Assembly (NCBI GenBank): GCA_026686845.1
Contig: JAIVEN010000010.1
Location: 24,898,001 to 24,962,000, forward strand
DNA from: Adenanthera pavonina
Lineage: Eukaryota > Streptophyta > Magnoliopsida > Fabales > Fabaceae
Direction: 5' to 3'
Length of the DNA: 64,000 nt
The notes under the pieces are model-generated. The model made no database searches. It was given only the letters and a program-made list of their open reading frames with translations, and was not told where the DNA came from. The position numbers and the translations under genes were made by a program. Position 1 is the first letter of the stretch; each line of letters opens with the position of its first letter. This document shows positions 22,646-33,107 of this stretch, piece by piece.

Positions 22646-23060
22646 CTAACAGAAGAATAGAGCACTGTTAGTGGTAGAACTACAGGAGAGATACGTGGAG
22701 AAACAACTAAAGAAAGCTTTGAGTGGGGTTGTGAGGATGGAGCTCGATGATTTACTGGTGAATGGTGGGAAAGCTACTAAGCATGGTGGAGAACCATAAT
22801 AGATGGTGAAGAGGAGGCATGTCATGGGGAAGAAAGGTGCGCGGAGAAGGTCGAAGGCCATAAGGAGTGAACGTCGTGGAGAAGGTCTAAGGCGAGGTTA
22901 GGGTTCAGTGAAGGCGAGGTTGAGGGAGTTGGGAACGATGAAAAGAATGGCAAGGTTGACAACCAAGAATGGTGGTGCTAGCATAACAGAAGGAGTACTG
23001 TCATCGCCAAACGCAGGTAGGAGAAGGTGAAGGCAAGAGGAGTAGAGAAAGGGTTCAATG
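22646..23060 (-). other. GC-richer 5' segment of the element
   Basis: A block richer in GC than the rest of the element, just inside its right subterminal repeats. On the minus strand it includes an open 71-codon frame (22646-22861) with no recognised family. Its position suits a captured 5' UTR/first exon or the promoter of a chimeric minus-strand transcript. Function not established. Confidence 0.3.
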
Positions 23061-24024
23061 GGTGAGCAGAATATTAGCTTGATGCGAGTCAGCTGAGGTT
23101 AAGCGAATATTTTTTTTCCTTGAACTTTCCAGCACGGTTCTGTGAACTTTCCGGCACGGTTCCTCACAGAACCGTGCTGAAAAAGTTATTTAAGGACGGC
23201 TCCTAATTTAACCATCCTCTAAAGTTCAAAATAAATAATTTGATTTACAAAAATACTACCGCTCACATTTTTTAGAACGGTCTCTCACATAACCGTCCTC
23301 TAATGTCGTCCTAGAATTACCTTTTTGTACTAGTGTTCTTTCCACACTTTAGAACTTTCTATAACTATGAGTGATACAAATTTTCATCATAGATGCTAAT
23401 CAAAGGATATTTTTTCTCAAATAAATCTAAAGTGTGTACTCAATGTTTCTTCTCAATTTTTAGAAAAATTATTTTTTCTTTAACGAAAAAGAATATATAA
23501 TGTGATTTACATCAGGAAATAGAAATTAAACAATAATTTTTAAAATGGACACCAACCAACTTTTTAGCCCCAAACTATATGGACTTTAATCCCTTTCAAG
23601 GGTACGTAGGCCCTAGACTCAAATTCTTGGTTAAGTCCCCCATTTATAAAAATATAATATTTTTCCTCTTTTTGGCTAAATAATTACATATAATGAACAA
23701 GGATAATTAAAATAATAATTAAGACCTTATTATTATAGCATAATGAATTTAAGGTAACTATTCTCTCAAATAAGTGGCGTAGGGTGCTTAACACCTTCCA
23801 TCCTTTTCTATTTGTTAGGTTTTCTAGAATTTTTCCTTGATAGCTACTCCATTTTTATTTTTGGTTAAAAATCGGGTGCGACAAATATAAAATAATTTTG
23901 ACTTTGTATATAAATCTGAATATTTAACTTGAGTACCCATGGCCAAATTTTCTTTTTTTACTTACGTGCACACCAAAAACAAGATCAATAATATATCTAA
24001 GACAAGTACAAGAGACGAAATTTG

Positions 24025-24700
24025 ATCGTACAATGGTGACCTGCATCTTCTGCCATAAAATGCTTCATACGGAGCCATTTGCAAACTCGAGTGGAAACTG
24101 TTGTTATAGGCAAATTCAACCAATGGCAGAGACTGATCCCAATTGTCTTTATTCTCCAGAACATATGCCCGCAGCATGTCCTCAGTGTCTGAATAGTCCT
24201 CTCAGTCTGCCCATCAGATTGAGGGTGATATGCAGTACTGAAACTTAAATTCATACCTATGACCTTCTGAACAGATTTCCAAAACCTGGATGTAAACCTA
24301 GGATCTCTGTCTGACACAACATTCATCAGGACTCCATGCAGCATTACAATCTCATTCACATACAACTGAGCTAACTTCTCCATTGAAATAGTTTCCTGAC
24401 TTGGAAGAAAATAGGCCGACTTCATCAATCTATCCACAATAACCCATATCGCATTGTGTCTTGAAGAGGTTCTTGGTAATCCCATCACAAAATCCATGGA
24501 AACACTATCCCATTTCCACTCCGGGATCTCCAAAGATTGCAACATACCAGTAGGCAATTAGTGCTTAATCTTTACCTTCTGACAAATTAGACATCTTGCT
24601 ACAAACTCTGCGATGTCCTTTTTTATGCCTGGCCACCAATAACCTCTCTTCAAATCTTAGTACATCTTAGTGGTACCTGGGTGGATAGTGTACTTGCTCT
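24025..24700 (-). pseudogene. Integrase domain, truncated
   Basis: DDE integrase of the gypsy element, which joins cDNA to host DNA. The zinc-binding region is readable upstream (CLICQ follows a YWWPG block, about 24570-24660) but is crossed by stops. In the core, the acidic residues are visible in SMDFVMGLP, VVSDRDPRF and HPQSDGQTERT, so the D-D-E triad is present at sequence level. A frameshift after the E (about 24170) moves the frame; the matching peptide resumes as WDQSLPLVEFAYNNSFHSS and ends near YGRRCRSP. Everything downstream is missing, which truncates the element. Confidence 0.85.
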
Positions 24701-25418
24701 TGTAAGCTTCCTCTAAAATAATCTCATGTAACCCCGTAACGTTTGGTACACAAATCCGACCTCGATACCGGATGATACCATCCTCCAAAATATCAAAGTC
24801 CTGGGTCTCCGCCATTTCAACCTGTTCTCGAATGCCCAAAAGATAGTCATCCTCCATATGAGCATAGTAGATGTTCCTCAATGGATCACTTAATATACTA
24901 ATGGAACTCATTACTAATACTCCAGGATGGACATTGATGGATAACTTCATATCTCTCAGGCTTTCCAACAACTGTTGCTCCCTCATCATCATCATGGCCA
25001 TATGGATTGACTTTCTACTCAACCCATCTGCCACAACATTGGCTTTCCTGGGATGACACTTCAAAGCAAACTCATAATCCACAAGGAACTCAACCCAACA
25101 CCTTTGCCTCATGTTCAGCTCTTTTTGATCAAACAAATACTTCAAACTCTTGTGATCACTAAATACCTCAAACTGAGCGCCATAGAGATAATGCCTCCAT
25201 AATTTCAAGGCAAACACTACAACCGCTAGCTTAAAGTCGTGAGTAGGATAGTTCTTATCATGAGGCCTTAACTACCTTGAAGCATACGCCACGACTTTGC
25301 CTTGCTGCATCAGAACACACCCTAGACCCTTCTTAGAGGCATCCGTATAAACTATGAATGGCTCTGTTGGGTTAGGGATAATGAGCACTAGGGTGGACGT
25401 CAGACAAACCTTTAGCTC
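24701..25418 (-). pseudogene. RNase H domain and connection to integrase
   Basis: RNase H of the gypsy polyprotein, which removes RNA from RNA:DNA hybrids during reverse transcription. The open part (25217-24657) reads LWRHYLYGAQFEVFSDHKSL, YLFDQKELNMRQRCWVEFL and ANVVADGLSR, the usual gypsy RNase H C-terminal half. The N-terminal half (25218-25418) has stops. It lies between the reverse transcriptase and the integrase, on the same strand. Confidence 0.85.
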
Positions 25419-26174
25419 TTAGAATGCTCTCTCACACCTGTCATCCCAAATGAAAGATCGATCCTTACGGGTGAGTCTAGTCAATGGCATAACAAGTTGA
25501 GAGAATCCCTTAATGAACCTTCGGTAATATCCAGCCAAACCTAGAAAACTTGGAATTTCCGTCACTGATTGAGGTCTCTCCCAATTCAACACTGCTTCCA
25601 CTTTACTAGGGTCTACAGCCACACCTTCTGCAGAAATCACATGACCTAGAAATTTCACCTCTCGTAGCCAAAACTCACACTTACTGAGCTTAGCATATAT
25701 TTGGTGATCCTGCAATACTTGCAACACAATCCAAAGATGATATGCATGCTCTTCTTCACTCTTGGAGTAAACCAAAATGTCATCAATGAAAACCACCACA
25801 AATTTATCTAAATATGGCTGAAACACCCTGTTCATATAATCCATGAAGATTGCTGGGGCATTTGTCAACTTGAATGGCATCACAAAAAACTCATAATGAA
25901 CATATCGAGTCTAAAATGCCGTTTTAGGCACATCCTCAACACGCACTTGCAATTGATGGTATCTTGACCTCAAATCGATTTTAGAGAATACAGAGGCACC
26001 TGCCAACTGATCAATCAAGTCTTCAATCCTAGGCAAAGGATATTTATTCTTGATCGTCACCCGGTTCAACTGCCTGTAATCAATGCACAACCTGAGACTA
26101 CCATCCTTCTTCTTGACAAACAACACTGGAGCTCCCCAAGGCGAAATACTAGGTCTGATAAAACCTCTCTTCAA
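25419..26174 (-). pseudogene. Reverse transcriptase, split by a stop codon
   Basis: RT of the gypsy element. The N-terminal half (26174-25911) contains FVKKKDGSLRLCIDYRQLN and SVFSKIDLRSRYHQL. The C-terminal half (25883-25419) contains the catalytic box as FIDDILVYS, then CEFWLREVKFLGHVIS and GLAGYYRRFIKGFS. An in-frame TAG at 25911-25913 (plus-strand CTA), between KTAF and TRY, cuts the domain where gypsy RTs normally have Arg. Catalytic acids are intact, but the reading frame is closed. Confidence 0.92.
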
Positions 26175-26186
26175 TAAATTCTCAAT

Positions 26187-26906
26187 CTATTTCTTCAACT
26201 CTTTCAAGTCAGACGGCGCCATTTGATATGGAGTTTTCAAAATAGGACTAGTCCCGGGCACCAATTTGATTGAAAACTCCAGTTCTCTTGGTGGGGGTAA
26301 ACTAGTAATCTCCTCTAGAAACACATCAGGGAATTCATTCACAACTGGATACCTTTCGACACCACCTTGCATATCCACGTTCACAGAGAAGAAAACCAGA
26401 AACCCTTGACATCCTTTCTTCATATACTTGTTAGCTTGGGCAAAGGACAAACACATATTCTCATCCACTTTAACACTAGTGATGTTCATCGGCAAAGACA
26501 CAGTCTTTCGAGCATAGTCGAGAATGGCATTATTCGCCTCCAACCAATCCAGCCCAATTATCTCGTCAATCTCTTGCAATGGCAAACAAATCAAATCCAG
26601 GGTAATGCTTCGATGCTCAAAATGAACGACACAGTTCAAACAAGCCTGAGCAGTTCTTAATGAAACTCCCGTGGGTATGGCTAATGACAATTCAAAAGGC
26701 AACTCCATTGCCACAATACCCAATCTCTAAGCACAATCAAATGAAATGAAGGAATGCGACGCACCTGACTCAAACAAAGCATGAATAGAGTAACCATTGA
26801 CTTTAAGTTTACCTCTAATCAAATTAGGTACTGCATCCGCTTCTTGTTGAGTGATGGTGAAAACTCATCTAAGCATTGTGGGCCTCCTTATCGCATCATC
26901 ACGCCG
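26187..26906 (-). pseudogene. Retroviral-type aspartic protease with altered active site
   Basis: Protease region and linker of the gypsy polyprotein, which normally self-cleaves Gag-Pol. The active-site loop reads FESGASHSFISFDCA (codons at 26733-26775), with GAG (Glu) where the family has the catalytic Asp. A TAG at 26727-26729 follows, then the rest of the fold (IIGLDWLEANNAILDY). Further upstream, TAA at 26907-26909 ends Gag. The Glu is a single-base change from an Asp codon. Together with the stops it indicates loss of function. Confidence 0.85.
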
Positions 26907-28081
26907 TTACTCCCAATAATTCTGCGACATATGACCCGGTTTCCCACAATTAAAACAAATCAAACATGGACGATCACCATGACTAAACCCGCATTTTGTG
27001 TACGGATTTGATGCACTACCAGAATTGTACTGAGATGGAGTGGGGTCCCTTCCTGCATGCTTACTCTGACTGGAACTCTCTTGTTCAAAGCCACCTCGAT
27101 AAAAGGGTCTTCTACCAAACCGACCTCTATTATACTGATCCCTACCAAACCTGCCTCTGCCTCTACCATGACGGCCTCGATTATGCTGACTTCTTCCTCC
27201 ACTAGAACCTGTACTGCCACCACTAGTACCACTACCTAAACCACTTCCTTTACTGATTCCTCCAATAGGTCTTAGATGAGAAAAGGCCTGAATCATGGAA
27301 TTCCTTCTGTGCTCCTCAGCCTCCTTCATCCGTCTATACAAGGCATGAATCTTCGTACATAAGTCCTCGAAGGACACAAACTCCACCACAGATAGCAGCT
27401 CCTTAATCTCTGGATGGGCACCCTCAAACAACCTTTGAGCCATCCACCTATCATCGGGATAATTATTCAGATACGTGGAATATTTTGCCAAGTCCAAGAA
27501 CTGATCAATGTAGTCATCTGCTGATAGATTCCCTTGTTGAAAAGTTAGGAACTCGGCCTCCTTTTGCATCATTAAGGCTGGAGGGACGTAATGTACAAAG
27601 AACTGTTCTTTAAACTTTCCCCAATTCATAGGAGGATTCATTGCTTCAACACTCGGGAGAATACTTCTACACCAACGCTTGGCCTTATTCTCAAGCTTAA
27701 AAACCACCAGTTGCACCCTTTGCTCTAAGGTGCAATCCATCACACTAAAGATATTCTCCATTTGTTCAATCCAATTCTCTGCCTGTGACACATCCATGGT
27801 ACCTTTGAAAGCCGGAGGATTAAACTTCCGAAAGTCCTTCAGCTGTGAGGAGATACCCTTAGGGCTCTCACAGGCTCTACCACAGTTTCATCCTCTCCTG
27901 CATTCAGATCTACAAACATTTCGGCTTCTTTATTCACATCCCCTTGTTCTTGCCTATCCATTCTCTCTTGCAACCTGTTCAACGTTTCTTCCTGAGTATT
28001 CACTTGATTACTAAGGCCAGCCAACATCTCATGCATCTGCCTCATCAGGTCACTGTTACTTTGTCTTCCTCTTCGAGACAT
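26907..28081 (-). pseudogene. Gag (capsid and nucleocapsid), frameshifted
   Basis: Structural protein of the gypsy particle. It starts at MSRRGRQ (28081) with a coiled-coil-like N-terminus, shifts frame at about 27800-27840, then continues as the retrotransposon gag domain (AENWIEQMENIFSVMDCTLE, FVHYVPPALMMQKEAEFL, YPDDRWMAQRLFEGAHPEIK). A Gly/Arg-rich tail and a zinc knuckle follow: CFNCGKPGHMSQNY, in which the last knuckle position is Tyr instead of Cys. It is followed at once by TAA. The altered knuckle, the frameshift and the stop mark a decayed copy. Confidence 0.88.
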
Positions 28082-28206
28082 TCTTCCTACACACAAGCAA
28101 CAATACATTCAATTATATGGTTCTGGACTAGCATTACAGTGGGAATATAGTCTACGTATTTAAAACATGTGCCAAGTAGTACTTCAAGCAGAAACAATGG
28201 CCTAAA

Positions 28207-28227
28207 ACCATTGCTCTGATACTAAAA
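28207..28227 (-). promoter_or_regulatory. Primer-binding site (initiator tRNA-Met type)
   Basis: Directly inside the 5' LTR the minus strand reads TAGTATCAGAGCAATGG, close to the plant iMet site TGGTATCAGAGC. It fixes the element's orientation and the inner LTR boundary. Confidence 0.8.
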
Positions 28228-30562
28228 TGTAACATTCTACCTCTTGACACCTCCAAAACTTAACCAAAAACTTCAACATTCAACCAAACACAGCCCTGAC
28301 ATCACAAAACAACTCTCTACTACCTCAACACAGCGGACATGACCCACAAAACACCAAAAACTGGGCTGAGGCCACGACCGCTACAGTACCACAGTGGCTC
28401 CGGCCTCCCTTACTTCTCTATCTCTTCTGTCTCCTCTGGCACCGCGACCTGCCTTCCCGCACCACGGCGCCCCCTGTTGATATACCATATCAGCAAATTC
28501 AACATTCTGGGGCGAACTTCTGACACGCATAACATTATGTTCTGACCTCTGATTGACCTGATTCCAACTCCTACAAGTCAATCTAGTCGCCATCTATCCA
28601 TAGACACCAATTTTACCTCAATCCAACTCCGTATAGAGATTCTAGACCCATAACACCATTTTGGCCACTTATTGACCAAAACTCACCACTAACGACCTCC
28701 AATTGCCACCAAAGGCAACTAGTCGCTCAGAGACCATTCATACTGGTCCAAAAACTCCCAAACCAACCTGTTTAAAGAGGTTTTACCTCAAAGGAACTAC
28801 CCCTCTAAGATTTGACCCGTTGGATCCCAACTTGACCCAATGGGCAACAGGCCCTTAGACAAACCAACAAGGCCCAACATTACTCTAGACTCACCAATAC
28901 TGTCATACAAACTTCTCAACATCCAAAATACTAAACCATACATACAACACATACATAAACATACATACATCCAAACCAGTCTCGACCATATGATTATCCA
29001 TTACAAACCATTCTCTAACCTACTTGGCACATAATACAATATCCAATACACAATTACTACATAAACCTAGGATTCCCACATTCGCTACTACTCACGCGCC
29101 TTCTCCGGACTAGTACCAGAACTGTCACCTGAAAGGTTAGTTATTGGGAGAGGGGGTGAGACAATGTCTTAGTAACTGGGAACAACCACACACATACACA
29201 TATATATATATACATATATCTCACACAAATCATGGATGCAAATATAAAATGTATGAAATGCATGTCGCCCTCACAGGGACCCATCCTTATCCTCCCTAAC
29301 ACATATATCATCCATCCTTATCCTCCCTAGCATATATATCATCCATCCTTATCCTCCCTAACATATATGTAATCCATCCTTATCCTCCCTAACATATATA
29401 TATAATCCAACCTTATTCTCCCTAACATGTATATATATCATCACACATCATACCACCATCACATCATCATCACTCCATCCACCATACATCACAGTCTCAC
29501 AATGTCATGTGGTGATGCTCATGTATCATCATATCATTATGATCATGTCATGTATGCAACATATCATATCATTAGCATAGTCATAATCATCGTCTGACTG
29601 TATACATACCACGATATATATATATAAATAGTGCACACAAACACATCGATATCGTGGTATGAAAGAGACATGCATATATACACAAAGATACGTACTATCA
29701 TATAACATAATCAATACAATATAAACAAACACCCGGTTACCTCAATTATCGTTACCACACACACACGAGTTCCACAAGCTTCCTTGAACTGTCCAATACG
29801 CGTGAACCCCTCTCGATTAGCCAACAACCTTTACTATATCACAATTCTTCCATTAGCACAATGTACCAAATAACCAAACATCACAATTCAACCATATTGA
29901 CCTAACCCAAGCTTCCAACACCCTTTTCATGCATCAATAAGCTCTTTGGGATCACTCAAACACTACACATCCTCATATACTTCGGATTCCCAAGAGTCCT
30001 AACCAAAACAACCTAGGGTTAAGCTCTAAACACATATAATCCCTTCAAAACTCACATCCAAGCAACAAGAATACCAAAACACGTTCCATTAACCTTAAAT
30101 CACCCATCTCAATCGGTGGATTTCACCCTAACTCAGAAATCCAACCTTACAACCGAAAACCCCAAAATCTTAACCAAAGAAAATGGAGAGGGAGGAGTTC
30201 AGAACACTTACCAACTTGAATCCAAGCTCTTGAGGTCCAAAAATCGCTCCTAGGTGCTAGAAATGTTGAACCCTAGCACTGCTCCTTGGTCTCCTCCGTC
30301 ACTCCCTTCGTTTTCTTTCTTTCTTTCGCATCAGACTGATCCAGATTTAAGCAAATATCTCAACTCTCGCCGTAGCACTGAATATACCACCGCCGCGCCA
30401 CCAATTTCATCCGAAATAACGCCTCTAGAAAGCTTATCGCCACGGCGGCCCTGCTTCTCGCCATGGCGTGGAGTTCTTCGAGACTCCACCTGAGCCTTTC
30501 TCCGTCCTATTTCCTCCGGTCCTGAACACAATGCCAAGAAAAGTATCATGAGGGGCATTACA
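28228..30562 (-). mobile_element. 5' LTR (L2) of the gypsy element
   Basis: A 2335-bp LTR; on the minus strand it starts TGTAATGCCCC (at 30562) and ends ATGTTACA (at 28228). It matches L1 throughout; the length difference is mostly extra minisatellite units. Apparent short open frames on both strands inside it mirror those in L1 and are not genes. Confidence 0.93.
29281..29440 (-). repeat. Minisatellite inside LTR L2 (5 units)
   Basis: Units beginning CCATCCTTATCCTCCCTA at about 29281, 29312, 29343, 29373 and 29407. It is the reverse-strand counterpart of the three-unit array in L1. Confidence 0.85.
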
Positions 30563-30575
30563 TAACATCTATGAA

Positions 30576-30712
30576 AGGTTGTCTTATATTTTGTTGCTGA
30601 AAGTTAAAAATAATAGTTACATTTTCATAAATGTTGCCTATTCATATATTAAGCAAAATTTTTATAATTGTTGCAAAGAAAGGTGTTGTCGTATCTGAAA
30701 AATGTTGTAGTG
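30576..30712. mobile_element. Orphan CACTA terminus with TGTTGC subterminal repeats
   Basis: Read from the right, the minus strand starts CACTACAACATTTTTC. Within 137 bp there are five TGTTG-type motifs (TGTTGCTG, TGTTGCCT, TGTTGCAA, TGTTGTCG, TGTTGTAG), typical of a CACTA subterminal region. Its partner end is not adjacent; the gypsy 5' LTR starts just to its left. Confidence 0.45.
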
Positions 30713-31071
30713 CCAGTTTGATCAAGTTTTTACTATATAGCATTTTTTAATAAGTAAAAAATTTAAAATTATATAAAATATATATTTACGTGACTTCTAA
30801 AAAATCTACTTTTTATCTATAACTTTTAATTTAAAAAAATTAAAAATAAAAAAAAACTCCCATGGCTCTGTTGTGGCAGAGGGGGTCTTGCCGGAGAGAC
30901 CCCCTGTTTGCATTTCAAGTGTCCATGAAACTTGAAAACTTTGGGGTGAGGGTCCAACTTCTAAATAAAAGAGAGCCCAGACCCAAAGAAGCACATTCTA
31001 CCACATAACATTATTGACAAGTGATGAGATAGGGGTGACAGTAAACCTAACAACATGATATGGTAAGCACG

Positions 31072-31181
31072 CTCCTCCGATATAAAATATAACATATTTC
31101 TATCTATCTTATATATTTTAAGAAAAAATTAGTTACATTTTCTAATCTCTTTTTTAAAAAAAAAACATAGCATTCGATTTC

Positions 31182-31212
<31 letters not shown>

Positions 31213-31365
31213 TAAAGTTGTTTTTACTCTTCTACAAGTTATGAAAGAGGTCATAAATGAAGAGGGATAAAAAAAGTAAATTATTGCTAAAAATTACATA
31301 ATCTCTTATATTATAAATTAAAAAAAGATTCTAGAAAATATCTTATATTTTAAAACAGATGGAAT
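31072..31365. mobile_element. Stowaway-like MITE (probable)
   Basis: Left end CTCCTCCGATATAAAATATAA; right end, read on the minus strand, CCATCTGTTTTAAAATATAAG. About 290 bp, AT-rich, no coding capacity, holding an ATT microsatellite. The termini resemble plant Tc1/mariner Stowaway ends (CTCC(G/A)T... AAAATATAAG). The TA duplication is not clear. Confidence 0.45.
31180..31212. repeat. (ATT)n microsatellite
   Basis: About ten consecutive ATT units inside the MITE. Confidence 0.9.
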
Positions 31366-32089
31366 AATAAATAATAGAATATTAGAAAGTAAAAAAAGAA
31401 AGATCTATGTGTGGATCTTATTGGTCTTTCCTGAAACCTCCGACCCAGTTTACCTAAATTTTAATTTAAACAAAAATAGTAAAAGATCCTCCAACAGACT
31501 GAAGGTGGTTATGAACTTACGATATCTTTTTTAAGATTAGGGCTCCGACGATTTGGAGATTCGATAGAAAAGACCGAATCAAGTTTTTTTTTTTTGCACG
31601 TGCTATTGGTTTCGGCCTCGGTCACATAGCAGAGCTAATTGAAAAAAATAAATACCTGTGGCATATAGGCCATAAATCACCAAACCTAAAGCAAAATAAA
31701 AAGGGAAAAAAGTTCAAATTAGATATAAGACTTTAATCAAAGTGAAAAACTGAAAATGTTAGCCAAAAATAAAATAAACAAGAAATAAAAATGTTAAAAT
31801 TAGTAATCAGATTCCAATCCAAATCCTAGTGTAGGTTGTCAAAATTGGTAATGATACAACTGGGTTGGAAATTACTAAAATGTATTGTGGAGATTATATG
31901 GATGCTTTTGATGAAGAAGATAATTCTAATTCAAGTCTTGGAACAAAAATTGTCATTGTATAAAAGCTATGTTCTACATCTAATCATTTGAAAGTTAAAT
32001 TATGATTATGGAATCCTATGTTGGTATCTTTAAGTAATTACCTAGTTAATTAATTTAATTGGGTCATTGAGATCTCAACAGTTGGCGGG

Positions 32090-32177
32090 TTAAATTAAAG
32101 GTGGTAATGGACAAACATGATTGACAGAAACATATTTTTGGTTCCTTAAATTAAAGGTGGTAATGGACAAACATGAT
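32090..32177 (+). repeat. Exact 32-bp direct repeat at the edge of LTR L3
   Basis: A 32-base string beginning TTAAATTAAAGGTGGTAATG occurs at 32090-32121 and 32146-32177, with a 24-base spacer. The LTR-like sequence starts right after the second copy, so the repeat marks the breakpoint that removed the 5' part of L3. Confidence 0.85.
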
Positions 32178-33107
32178 GACATATGATAAGAGAGGATAAG
32201 GATGGGATCTCTGTCACTAAATCCTCCCCTATGGCTAGAAGAACTAGGCGATAGTAAATTGCACATTTCCTAAATCACCACCAATTCAAAGTGATCCAAG
32301 AGAAGGAGAGCCACGATCCAAGCACTAGTGTAACTTGTGGCTGGGTTGTATTAGTGTAAGGTGAGCTTGGTAATGTCCCGGAATTAGTCTTCACCAACTG
32401 TTGGAAGGAATTACCTATATGAAATGTCTTGTTATGATGACAGGTCATAGTACTAGTTGTGTGCGAGGAAGACATGCATTCCATTTCATATTGCATTCAT
32501 AAGATTGTATGAGTTATGTATATATATGTGTATGGTTACCCACAGTTATTGAGTCTTTATCTCACACTCCTTTCCAGTGAACTAACATTTCAGATGAAGG
32601 TTCTAGCAATAGTCTGGAGAAGGCAAGGAAGTAGCGTATTGGACATAGGAATACGAAGTCTATGTAGTGTCTATGTATGTTGTGCTAAGTAAGATAGTAT
32701 GACTGTAATCACCACTACAAATTTGGGAATTAGTACACATGTATGGGTACATTTTTTTTGAAAAAGGTACCAAAAACACCTTTGGGTATGCTTATAATAA
32801 AAAGCATACTCAAACAAGCATACTTTGGTATGCTTCATGGTAAAAGCATACAAAAATATGGTGATTCAAATATATTTGCGTATGCTTTGTTTTAAAGCAT
32901 ACCCATATAAGCAGGTTTTTTTGACGTGCTATTTTCCTAAGCATACCTAAAAGTTAATTAAAACCTACAGTAACTCGATTCCTTTAAGCTTATCCCACAC
33001 CCAAATCAAAACTTTGTTTCTGTGGCAAATAAAAAACCCCTGCTACCCTCAATTTCCATTTGCACGAACTTGTCTGAACCCTTTGCCTTCTTTGTTTGGG
33101 CACCACC

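Larger units (their letters stand above)
18829..23335 (-). mobile_element. Gene-capturing non-autonomous CACTA element
   Basis: Termini CACTACTACATAAAAG and (minus strand) CACTAGTACAAAAAGG, TSD TTC, length 4507 bp. Subterminal zones at 18850-19200 and 23110-23310 carry repeated AGGACGGTT / AACCGTCCT motifs in both orientations, as expected of CACTA transposase-binding regions. No transposase is encoded. The minus strand carries exon fragments of at least three unrelated host genes in one orientation: midasin (two exons), eL6 (one exon) and a BipA/TypA-like 3' exon ending in a stop. The GC-richer 22650-23060 segment would be the 5' end of such a transcript. Confidence 0.88.
17469..23883 (+). 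mobile_element. Ogre/Tat-like solo LTR, interrupted by a CACTA element
   Basis: It starts TGTGAATACTATATTTTGTC and ends AAATCGGGTGCGACA, with 5-bp AATAT duplications on both sides. The 3' part (23560-23883) holds the phrases GGGTACGTAGGCCC, GGTTAAGTCCCCCATTTATAA and GGTGCTTAACACCTTCC, and the GGGTGCGACA end. I associate these with legume Ogre/Tat gypsy LTRs from memory. Subtracting the nested CACTA and its TSD leaves about 1.9 kb. A likely R/leader sits near 17925-18050 (GTAAATAGAGGACTTAAGATCC and a purine-rich tract). No internal region is present. The lineage call is tentative; the LTR structure is well supported. Confidence 0.65.
24025..30562 (-). mobile_element. Truncated Ty3/gypsy retrotransposon, Tekay/Del-like
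   Basis: Minus-strand order: 5' LTR (30562-28228), iMet-type primer site, gag, protease, reverse transcriptase, RNase H, integrase. The pol order (RT before IN) is gypsy. Gag style, the long LTR and the iMet primer suggest the Tekay/Del chromovirus group. The element stops inside the integrase at about 24025 and runs into the flank of the Ogre-like LTR; no chromodomain, PPT or 3' LTR remains. Multiple stops and frameshifts make it non-autonomous. Confidence 0.9.
30713..32177. other. Non-coding stretch with a probable MITE
   Basis: No gene seen. It contains the Stowaway-like MITE at 31072-31365, several A/T runs and the 32-bp direct repeat at its right end. Confidence 0.5.

Noticed and set aside
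26960..27239. Frames overlapping the gag tail on both strands
   Set aside because: Shadows of the Gly/Arg/Ser-rich gag region.
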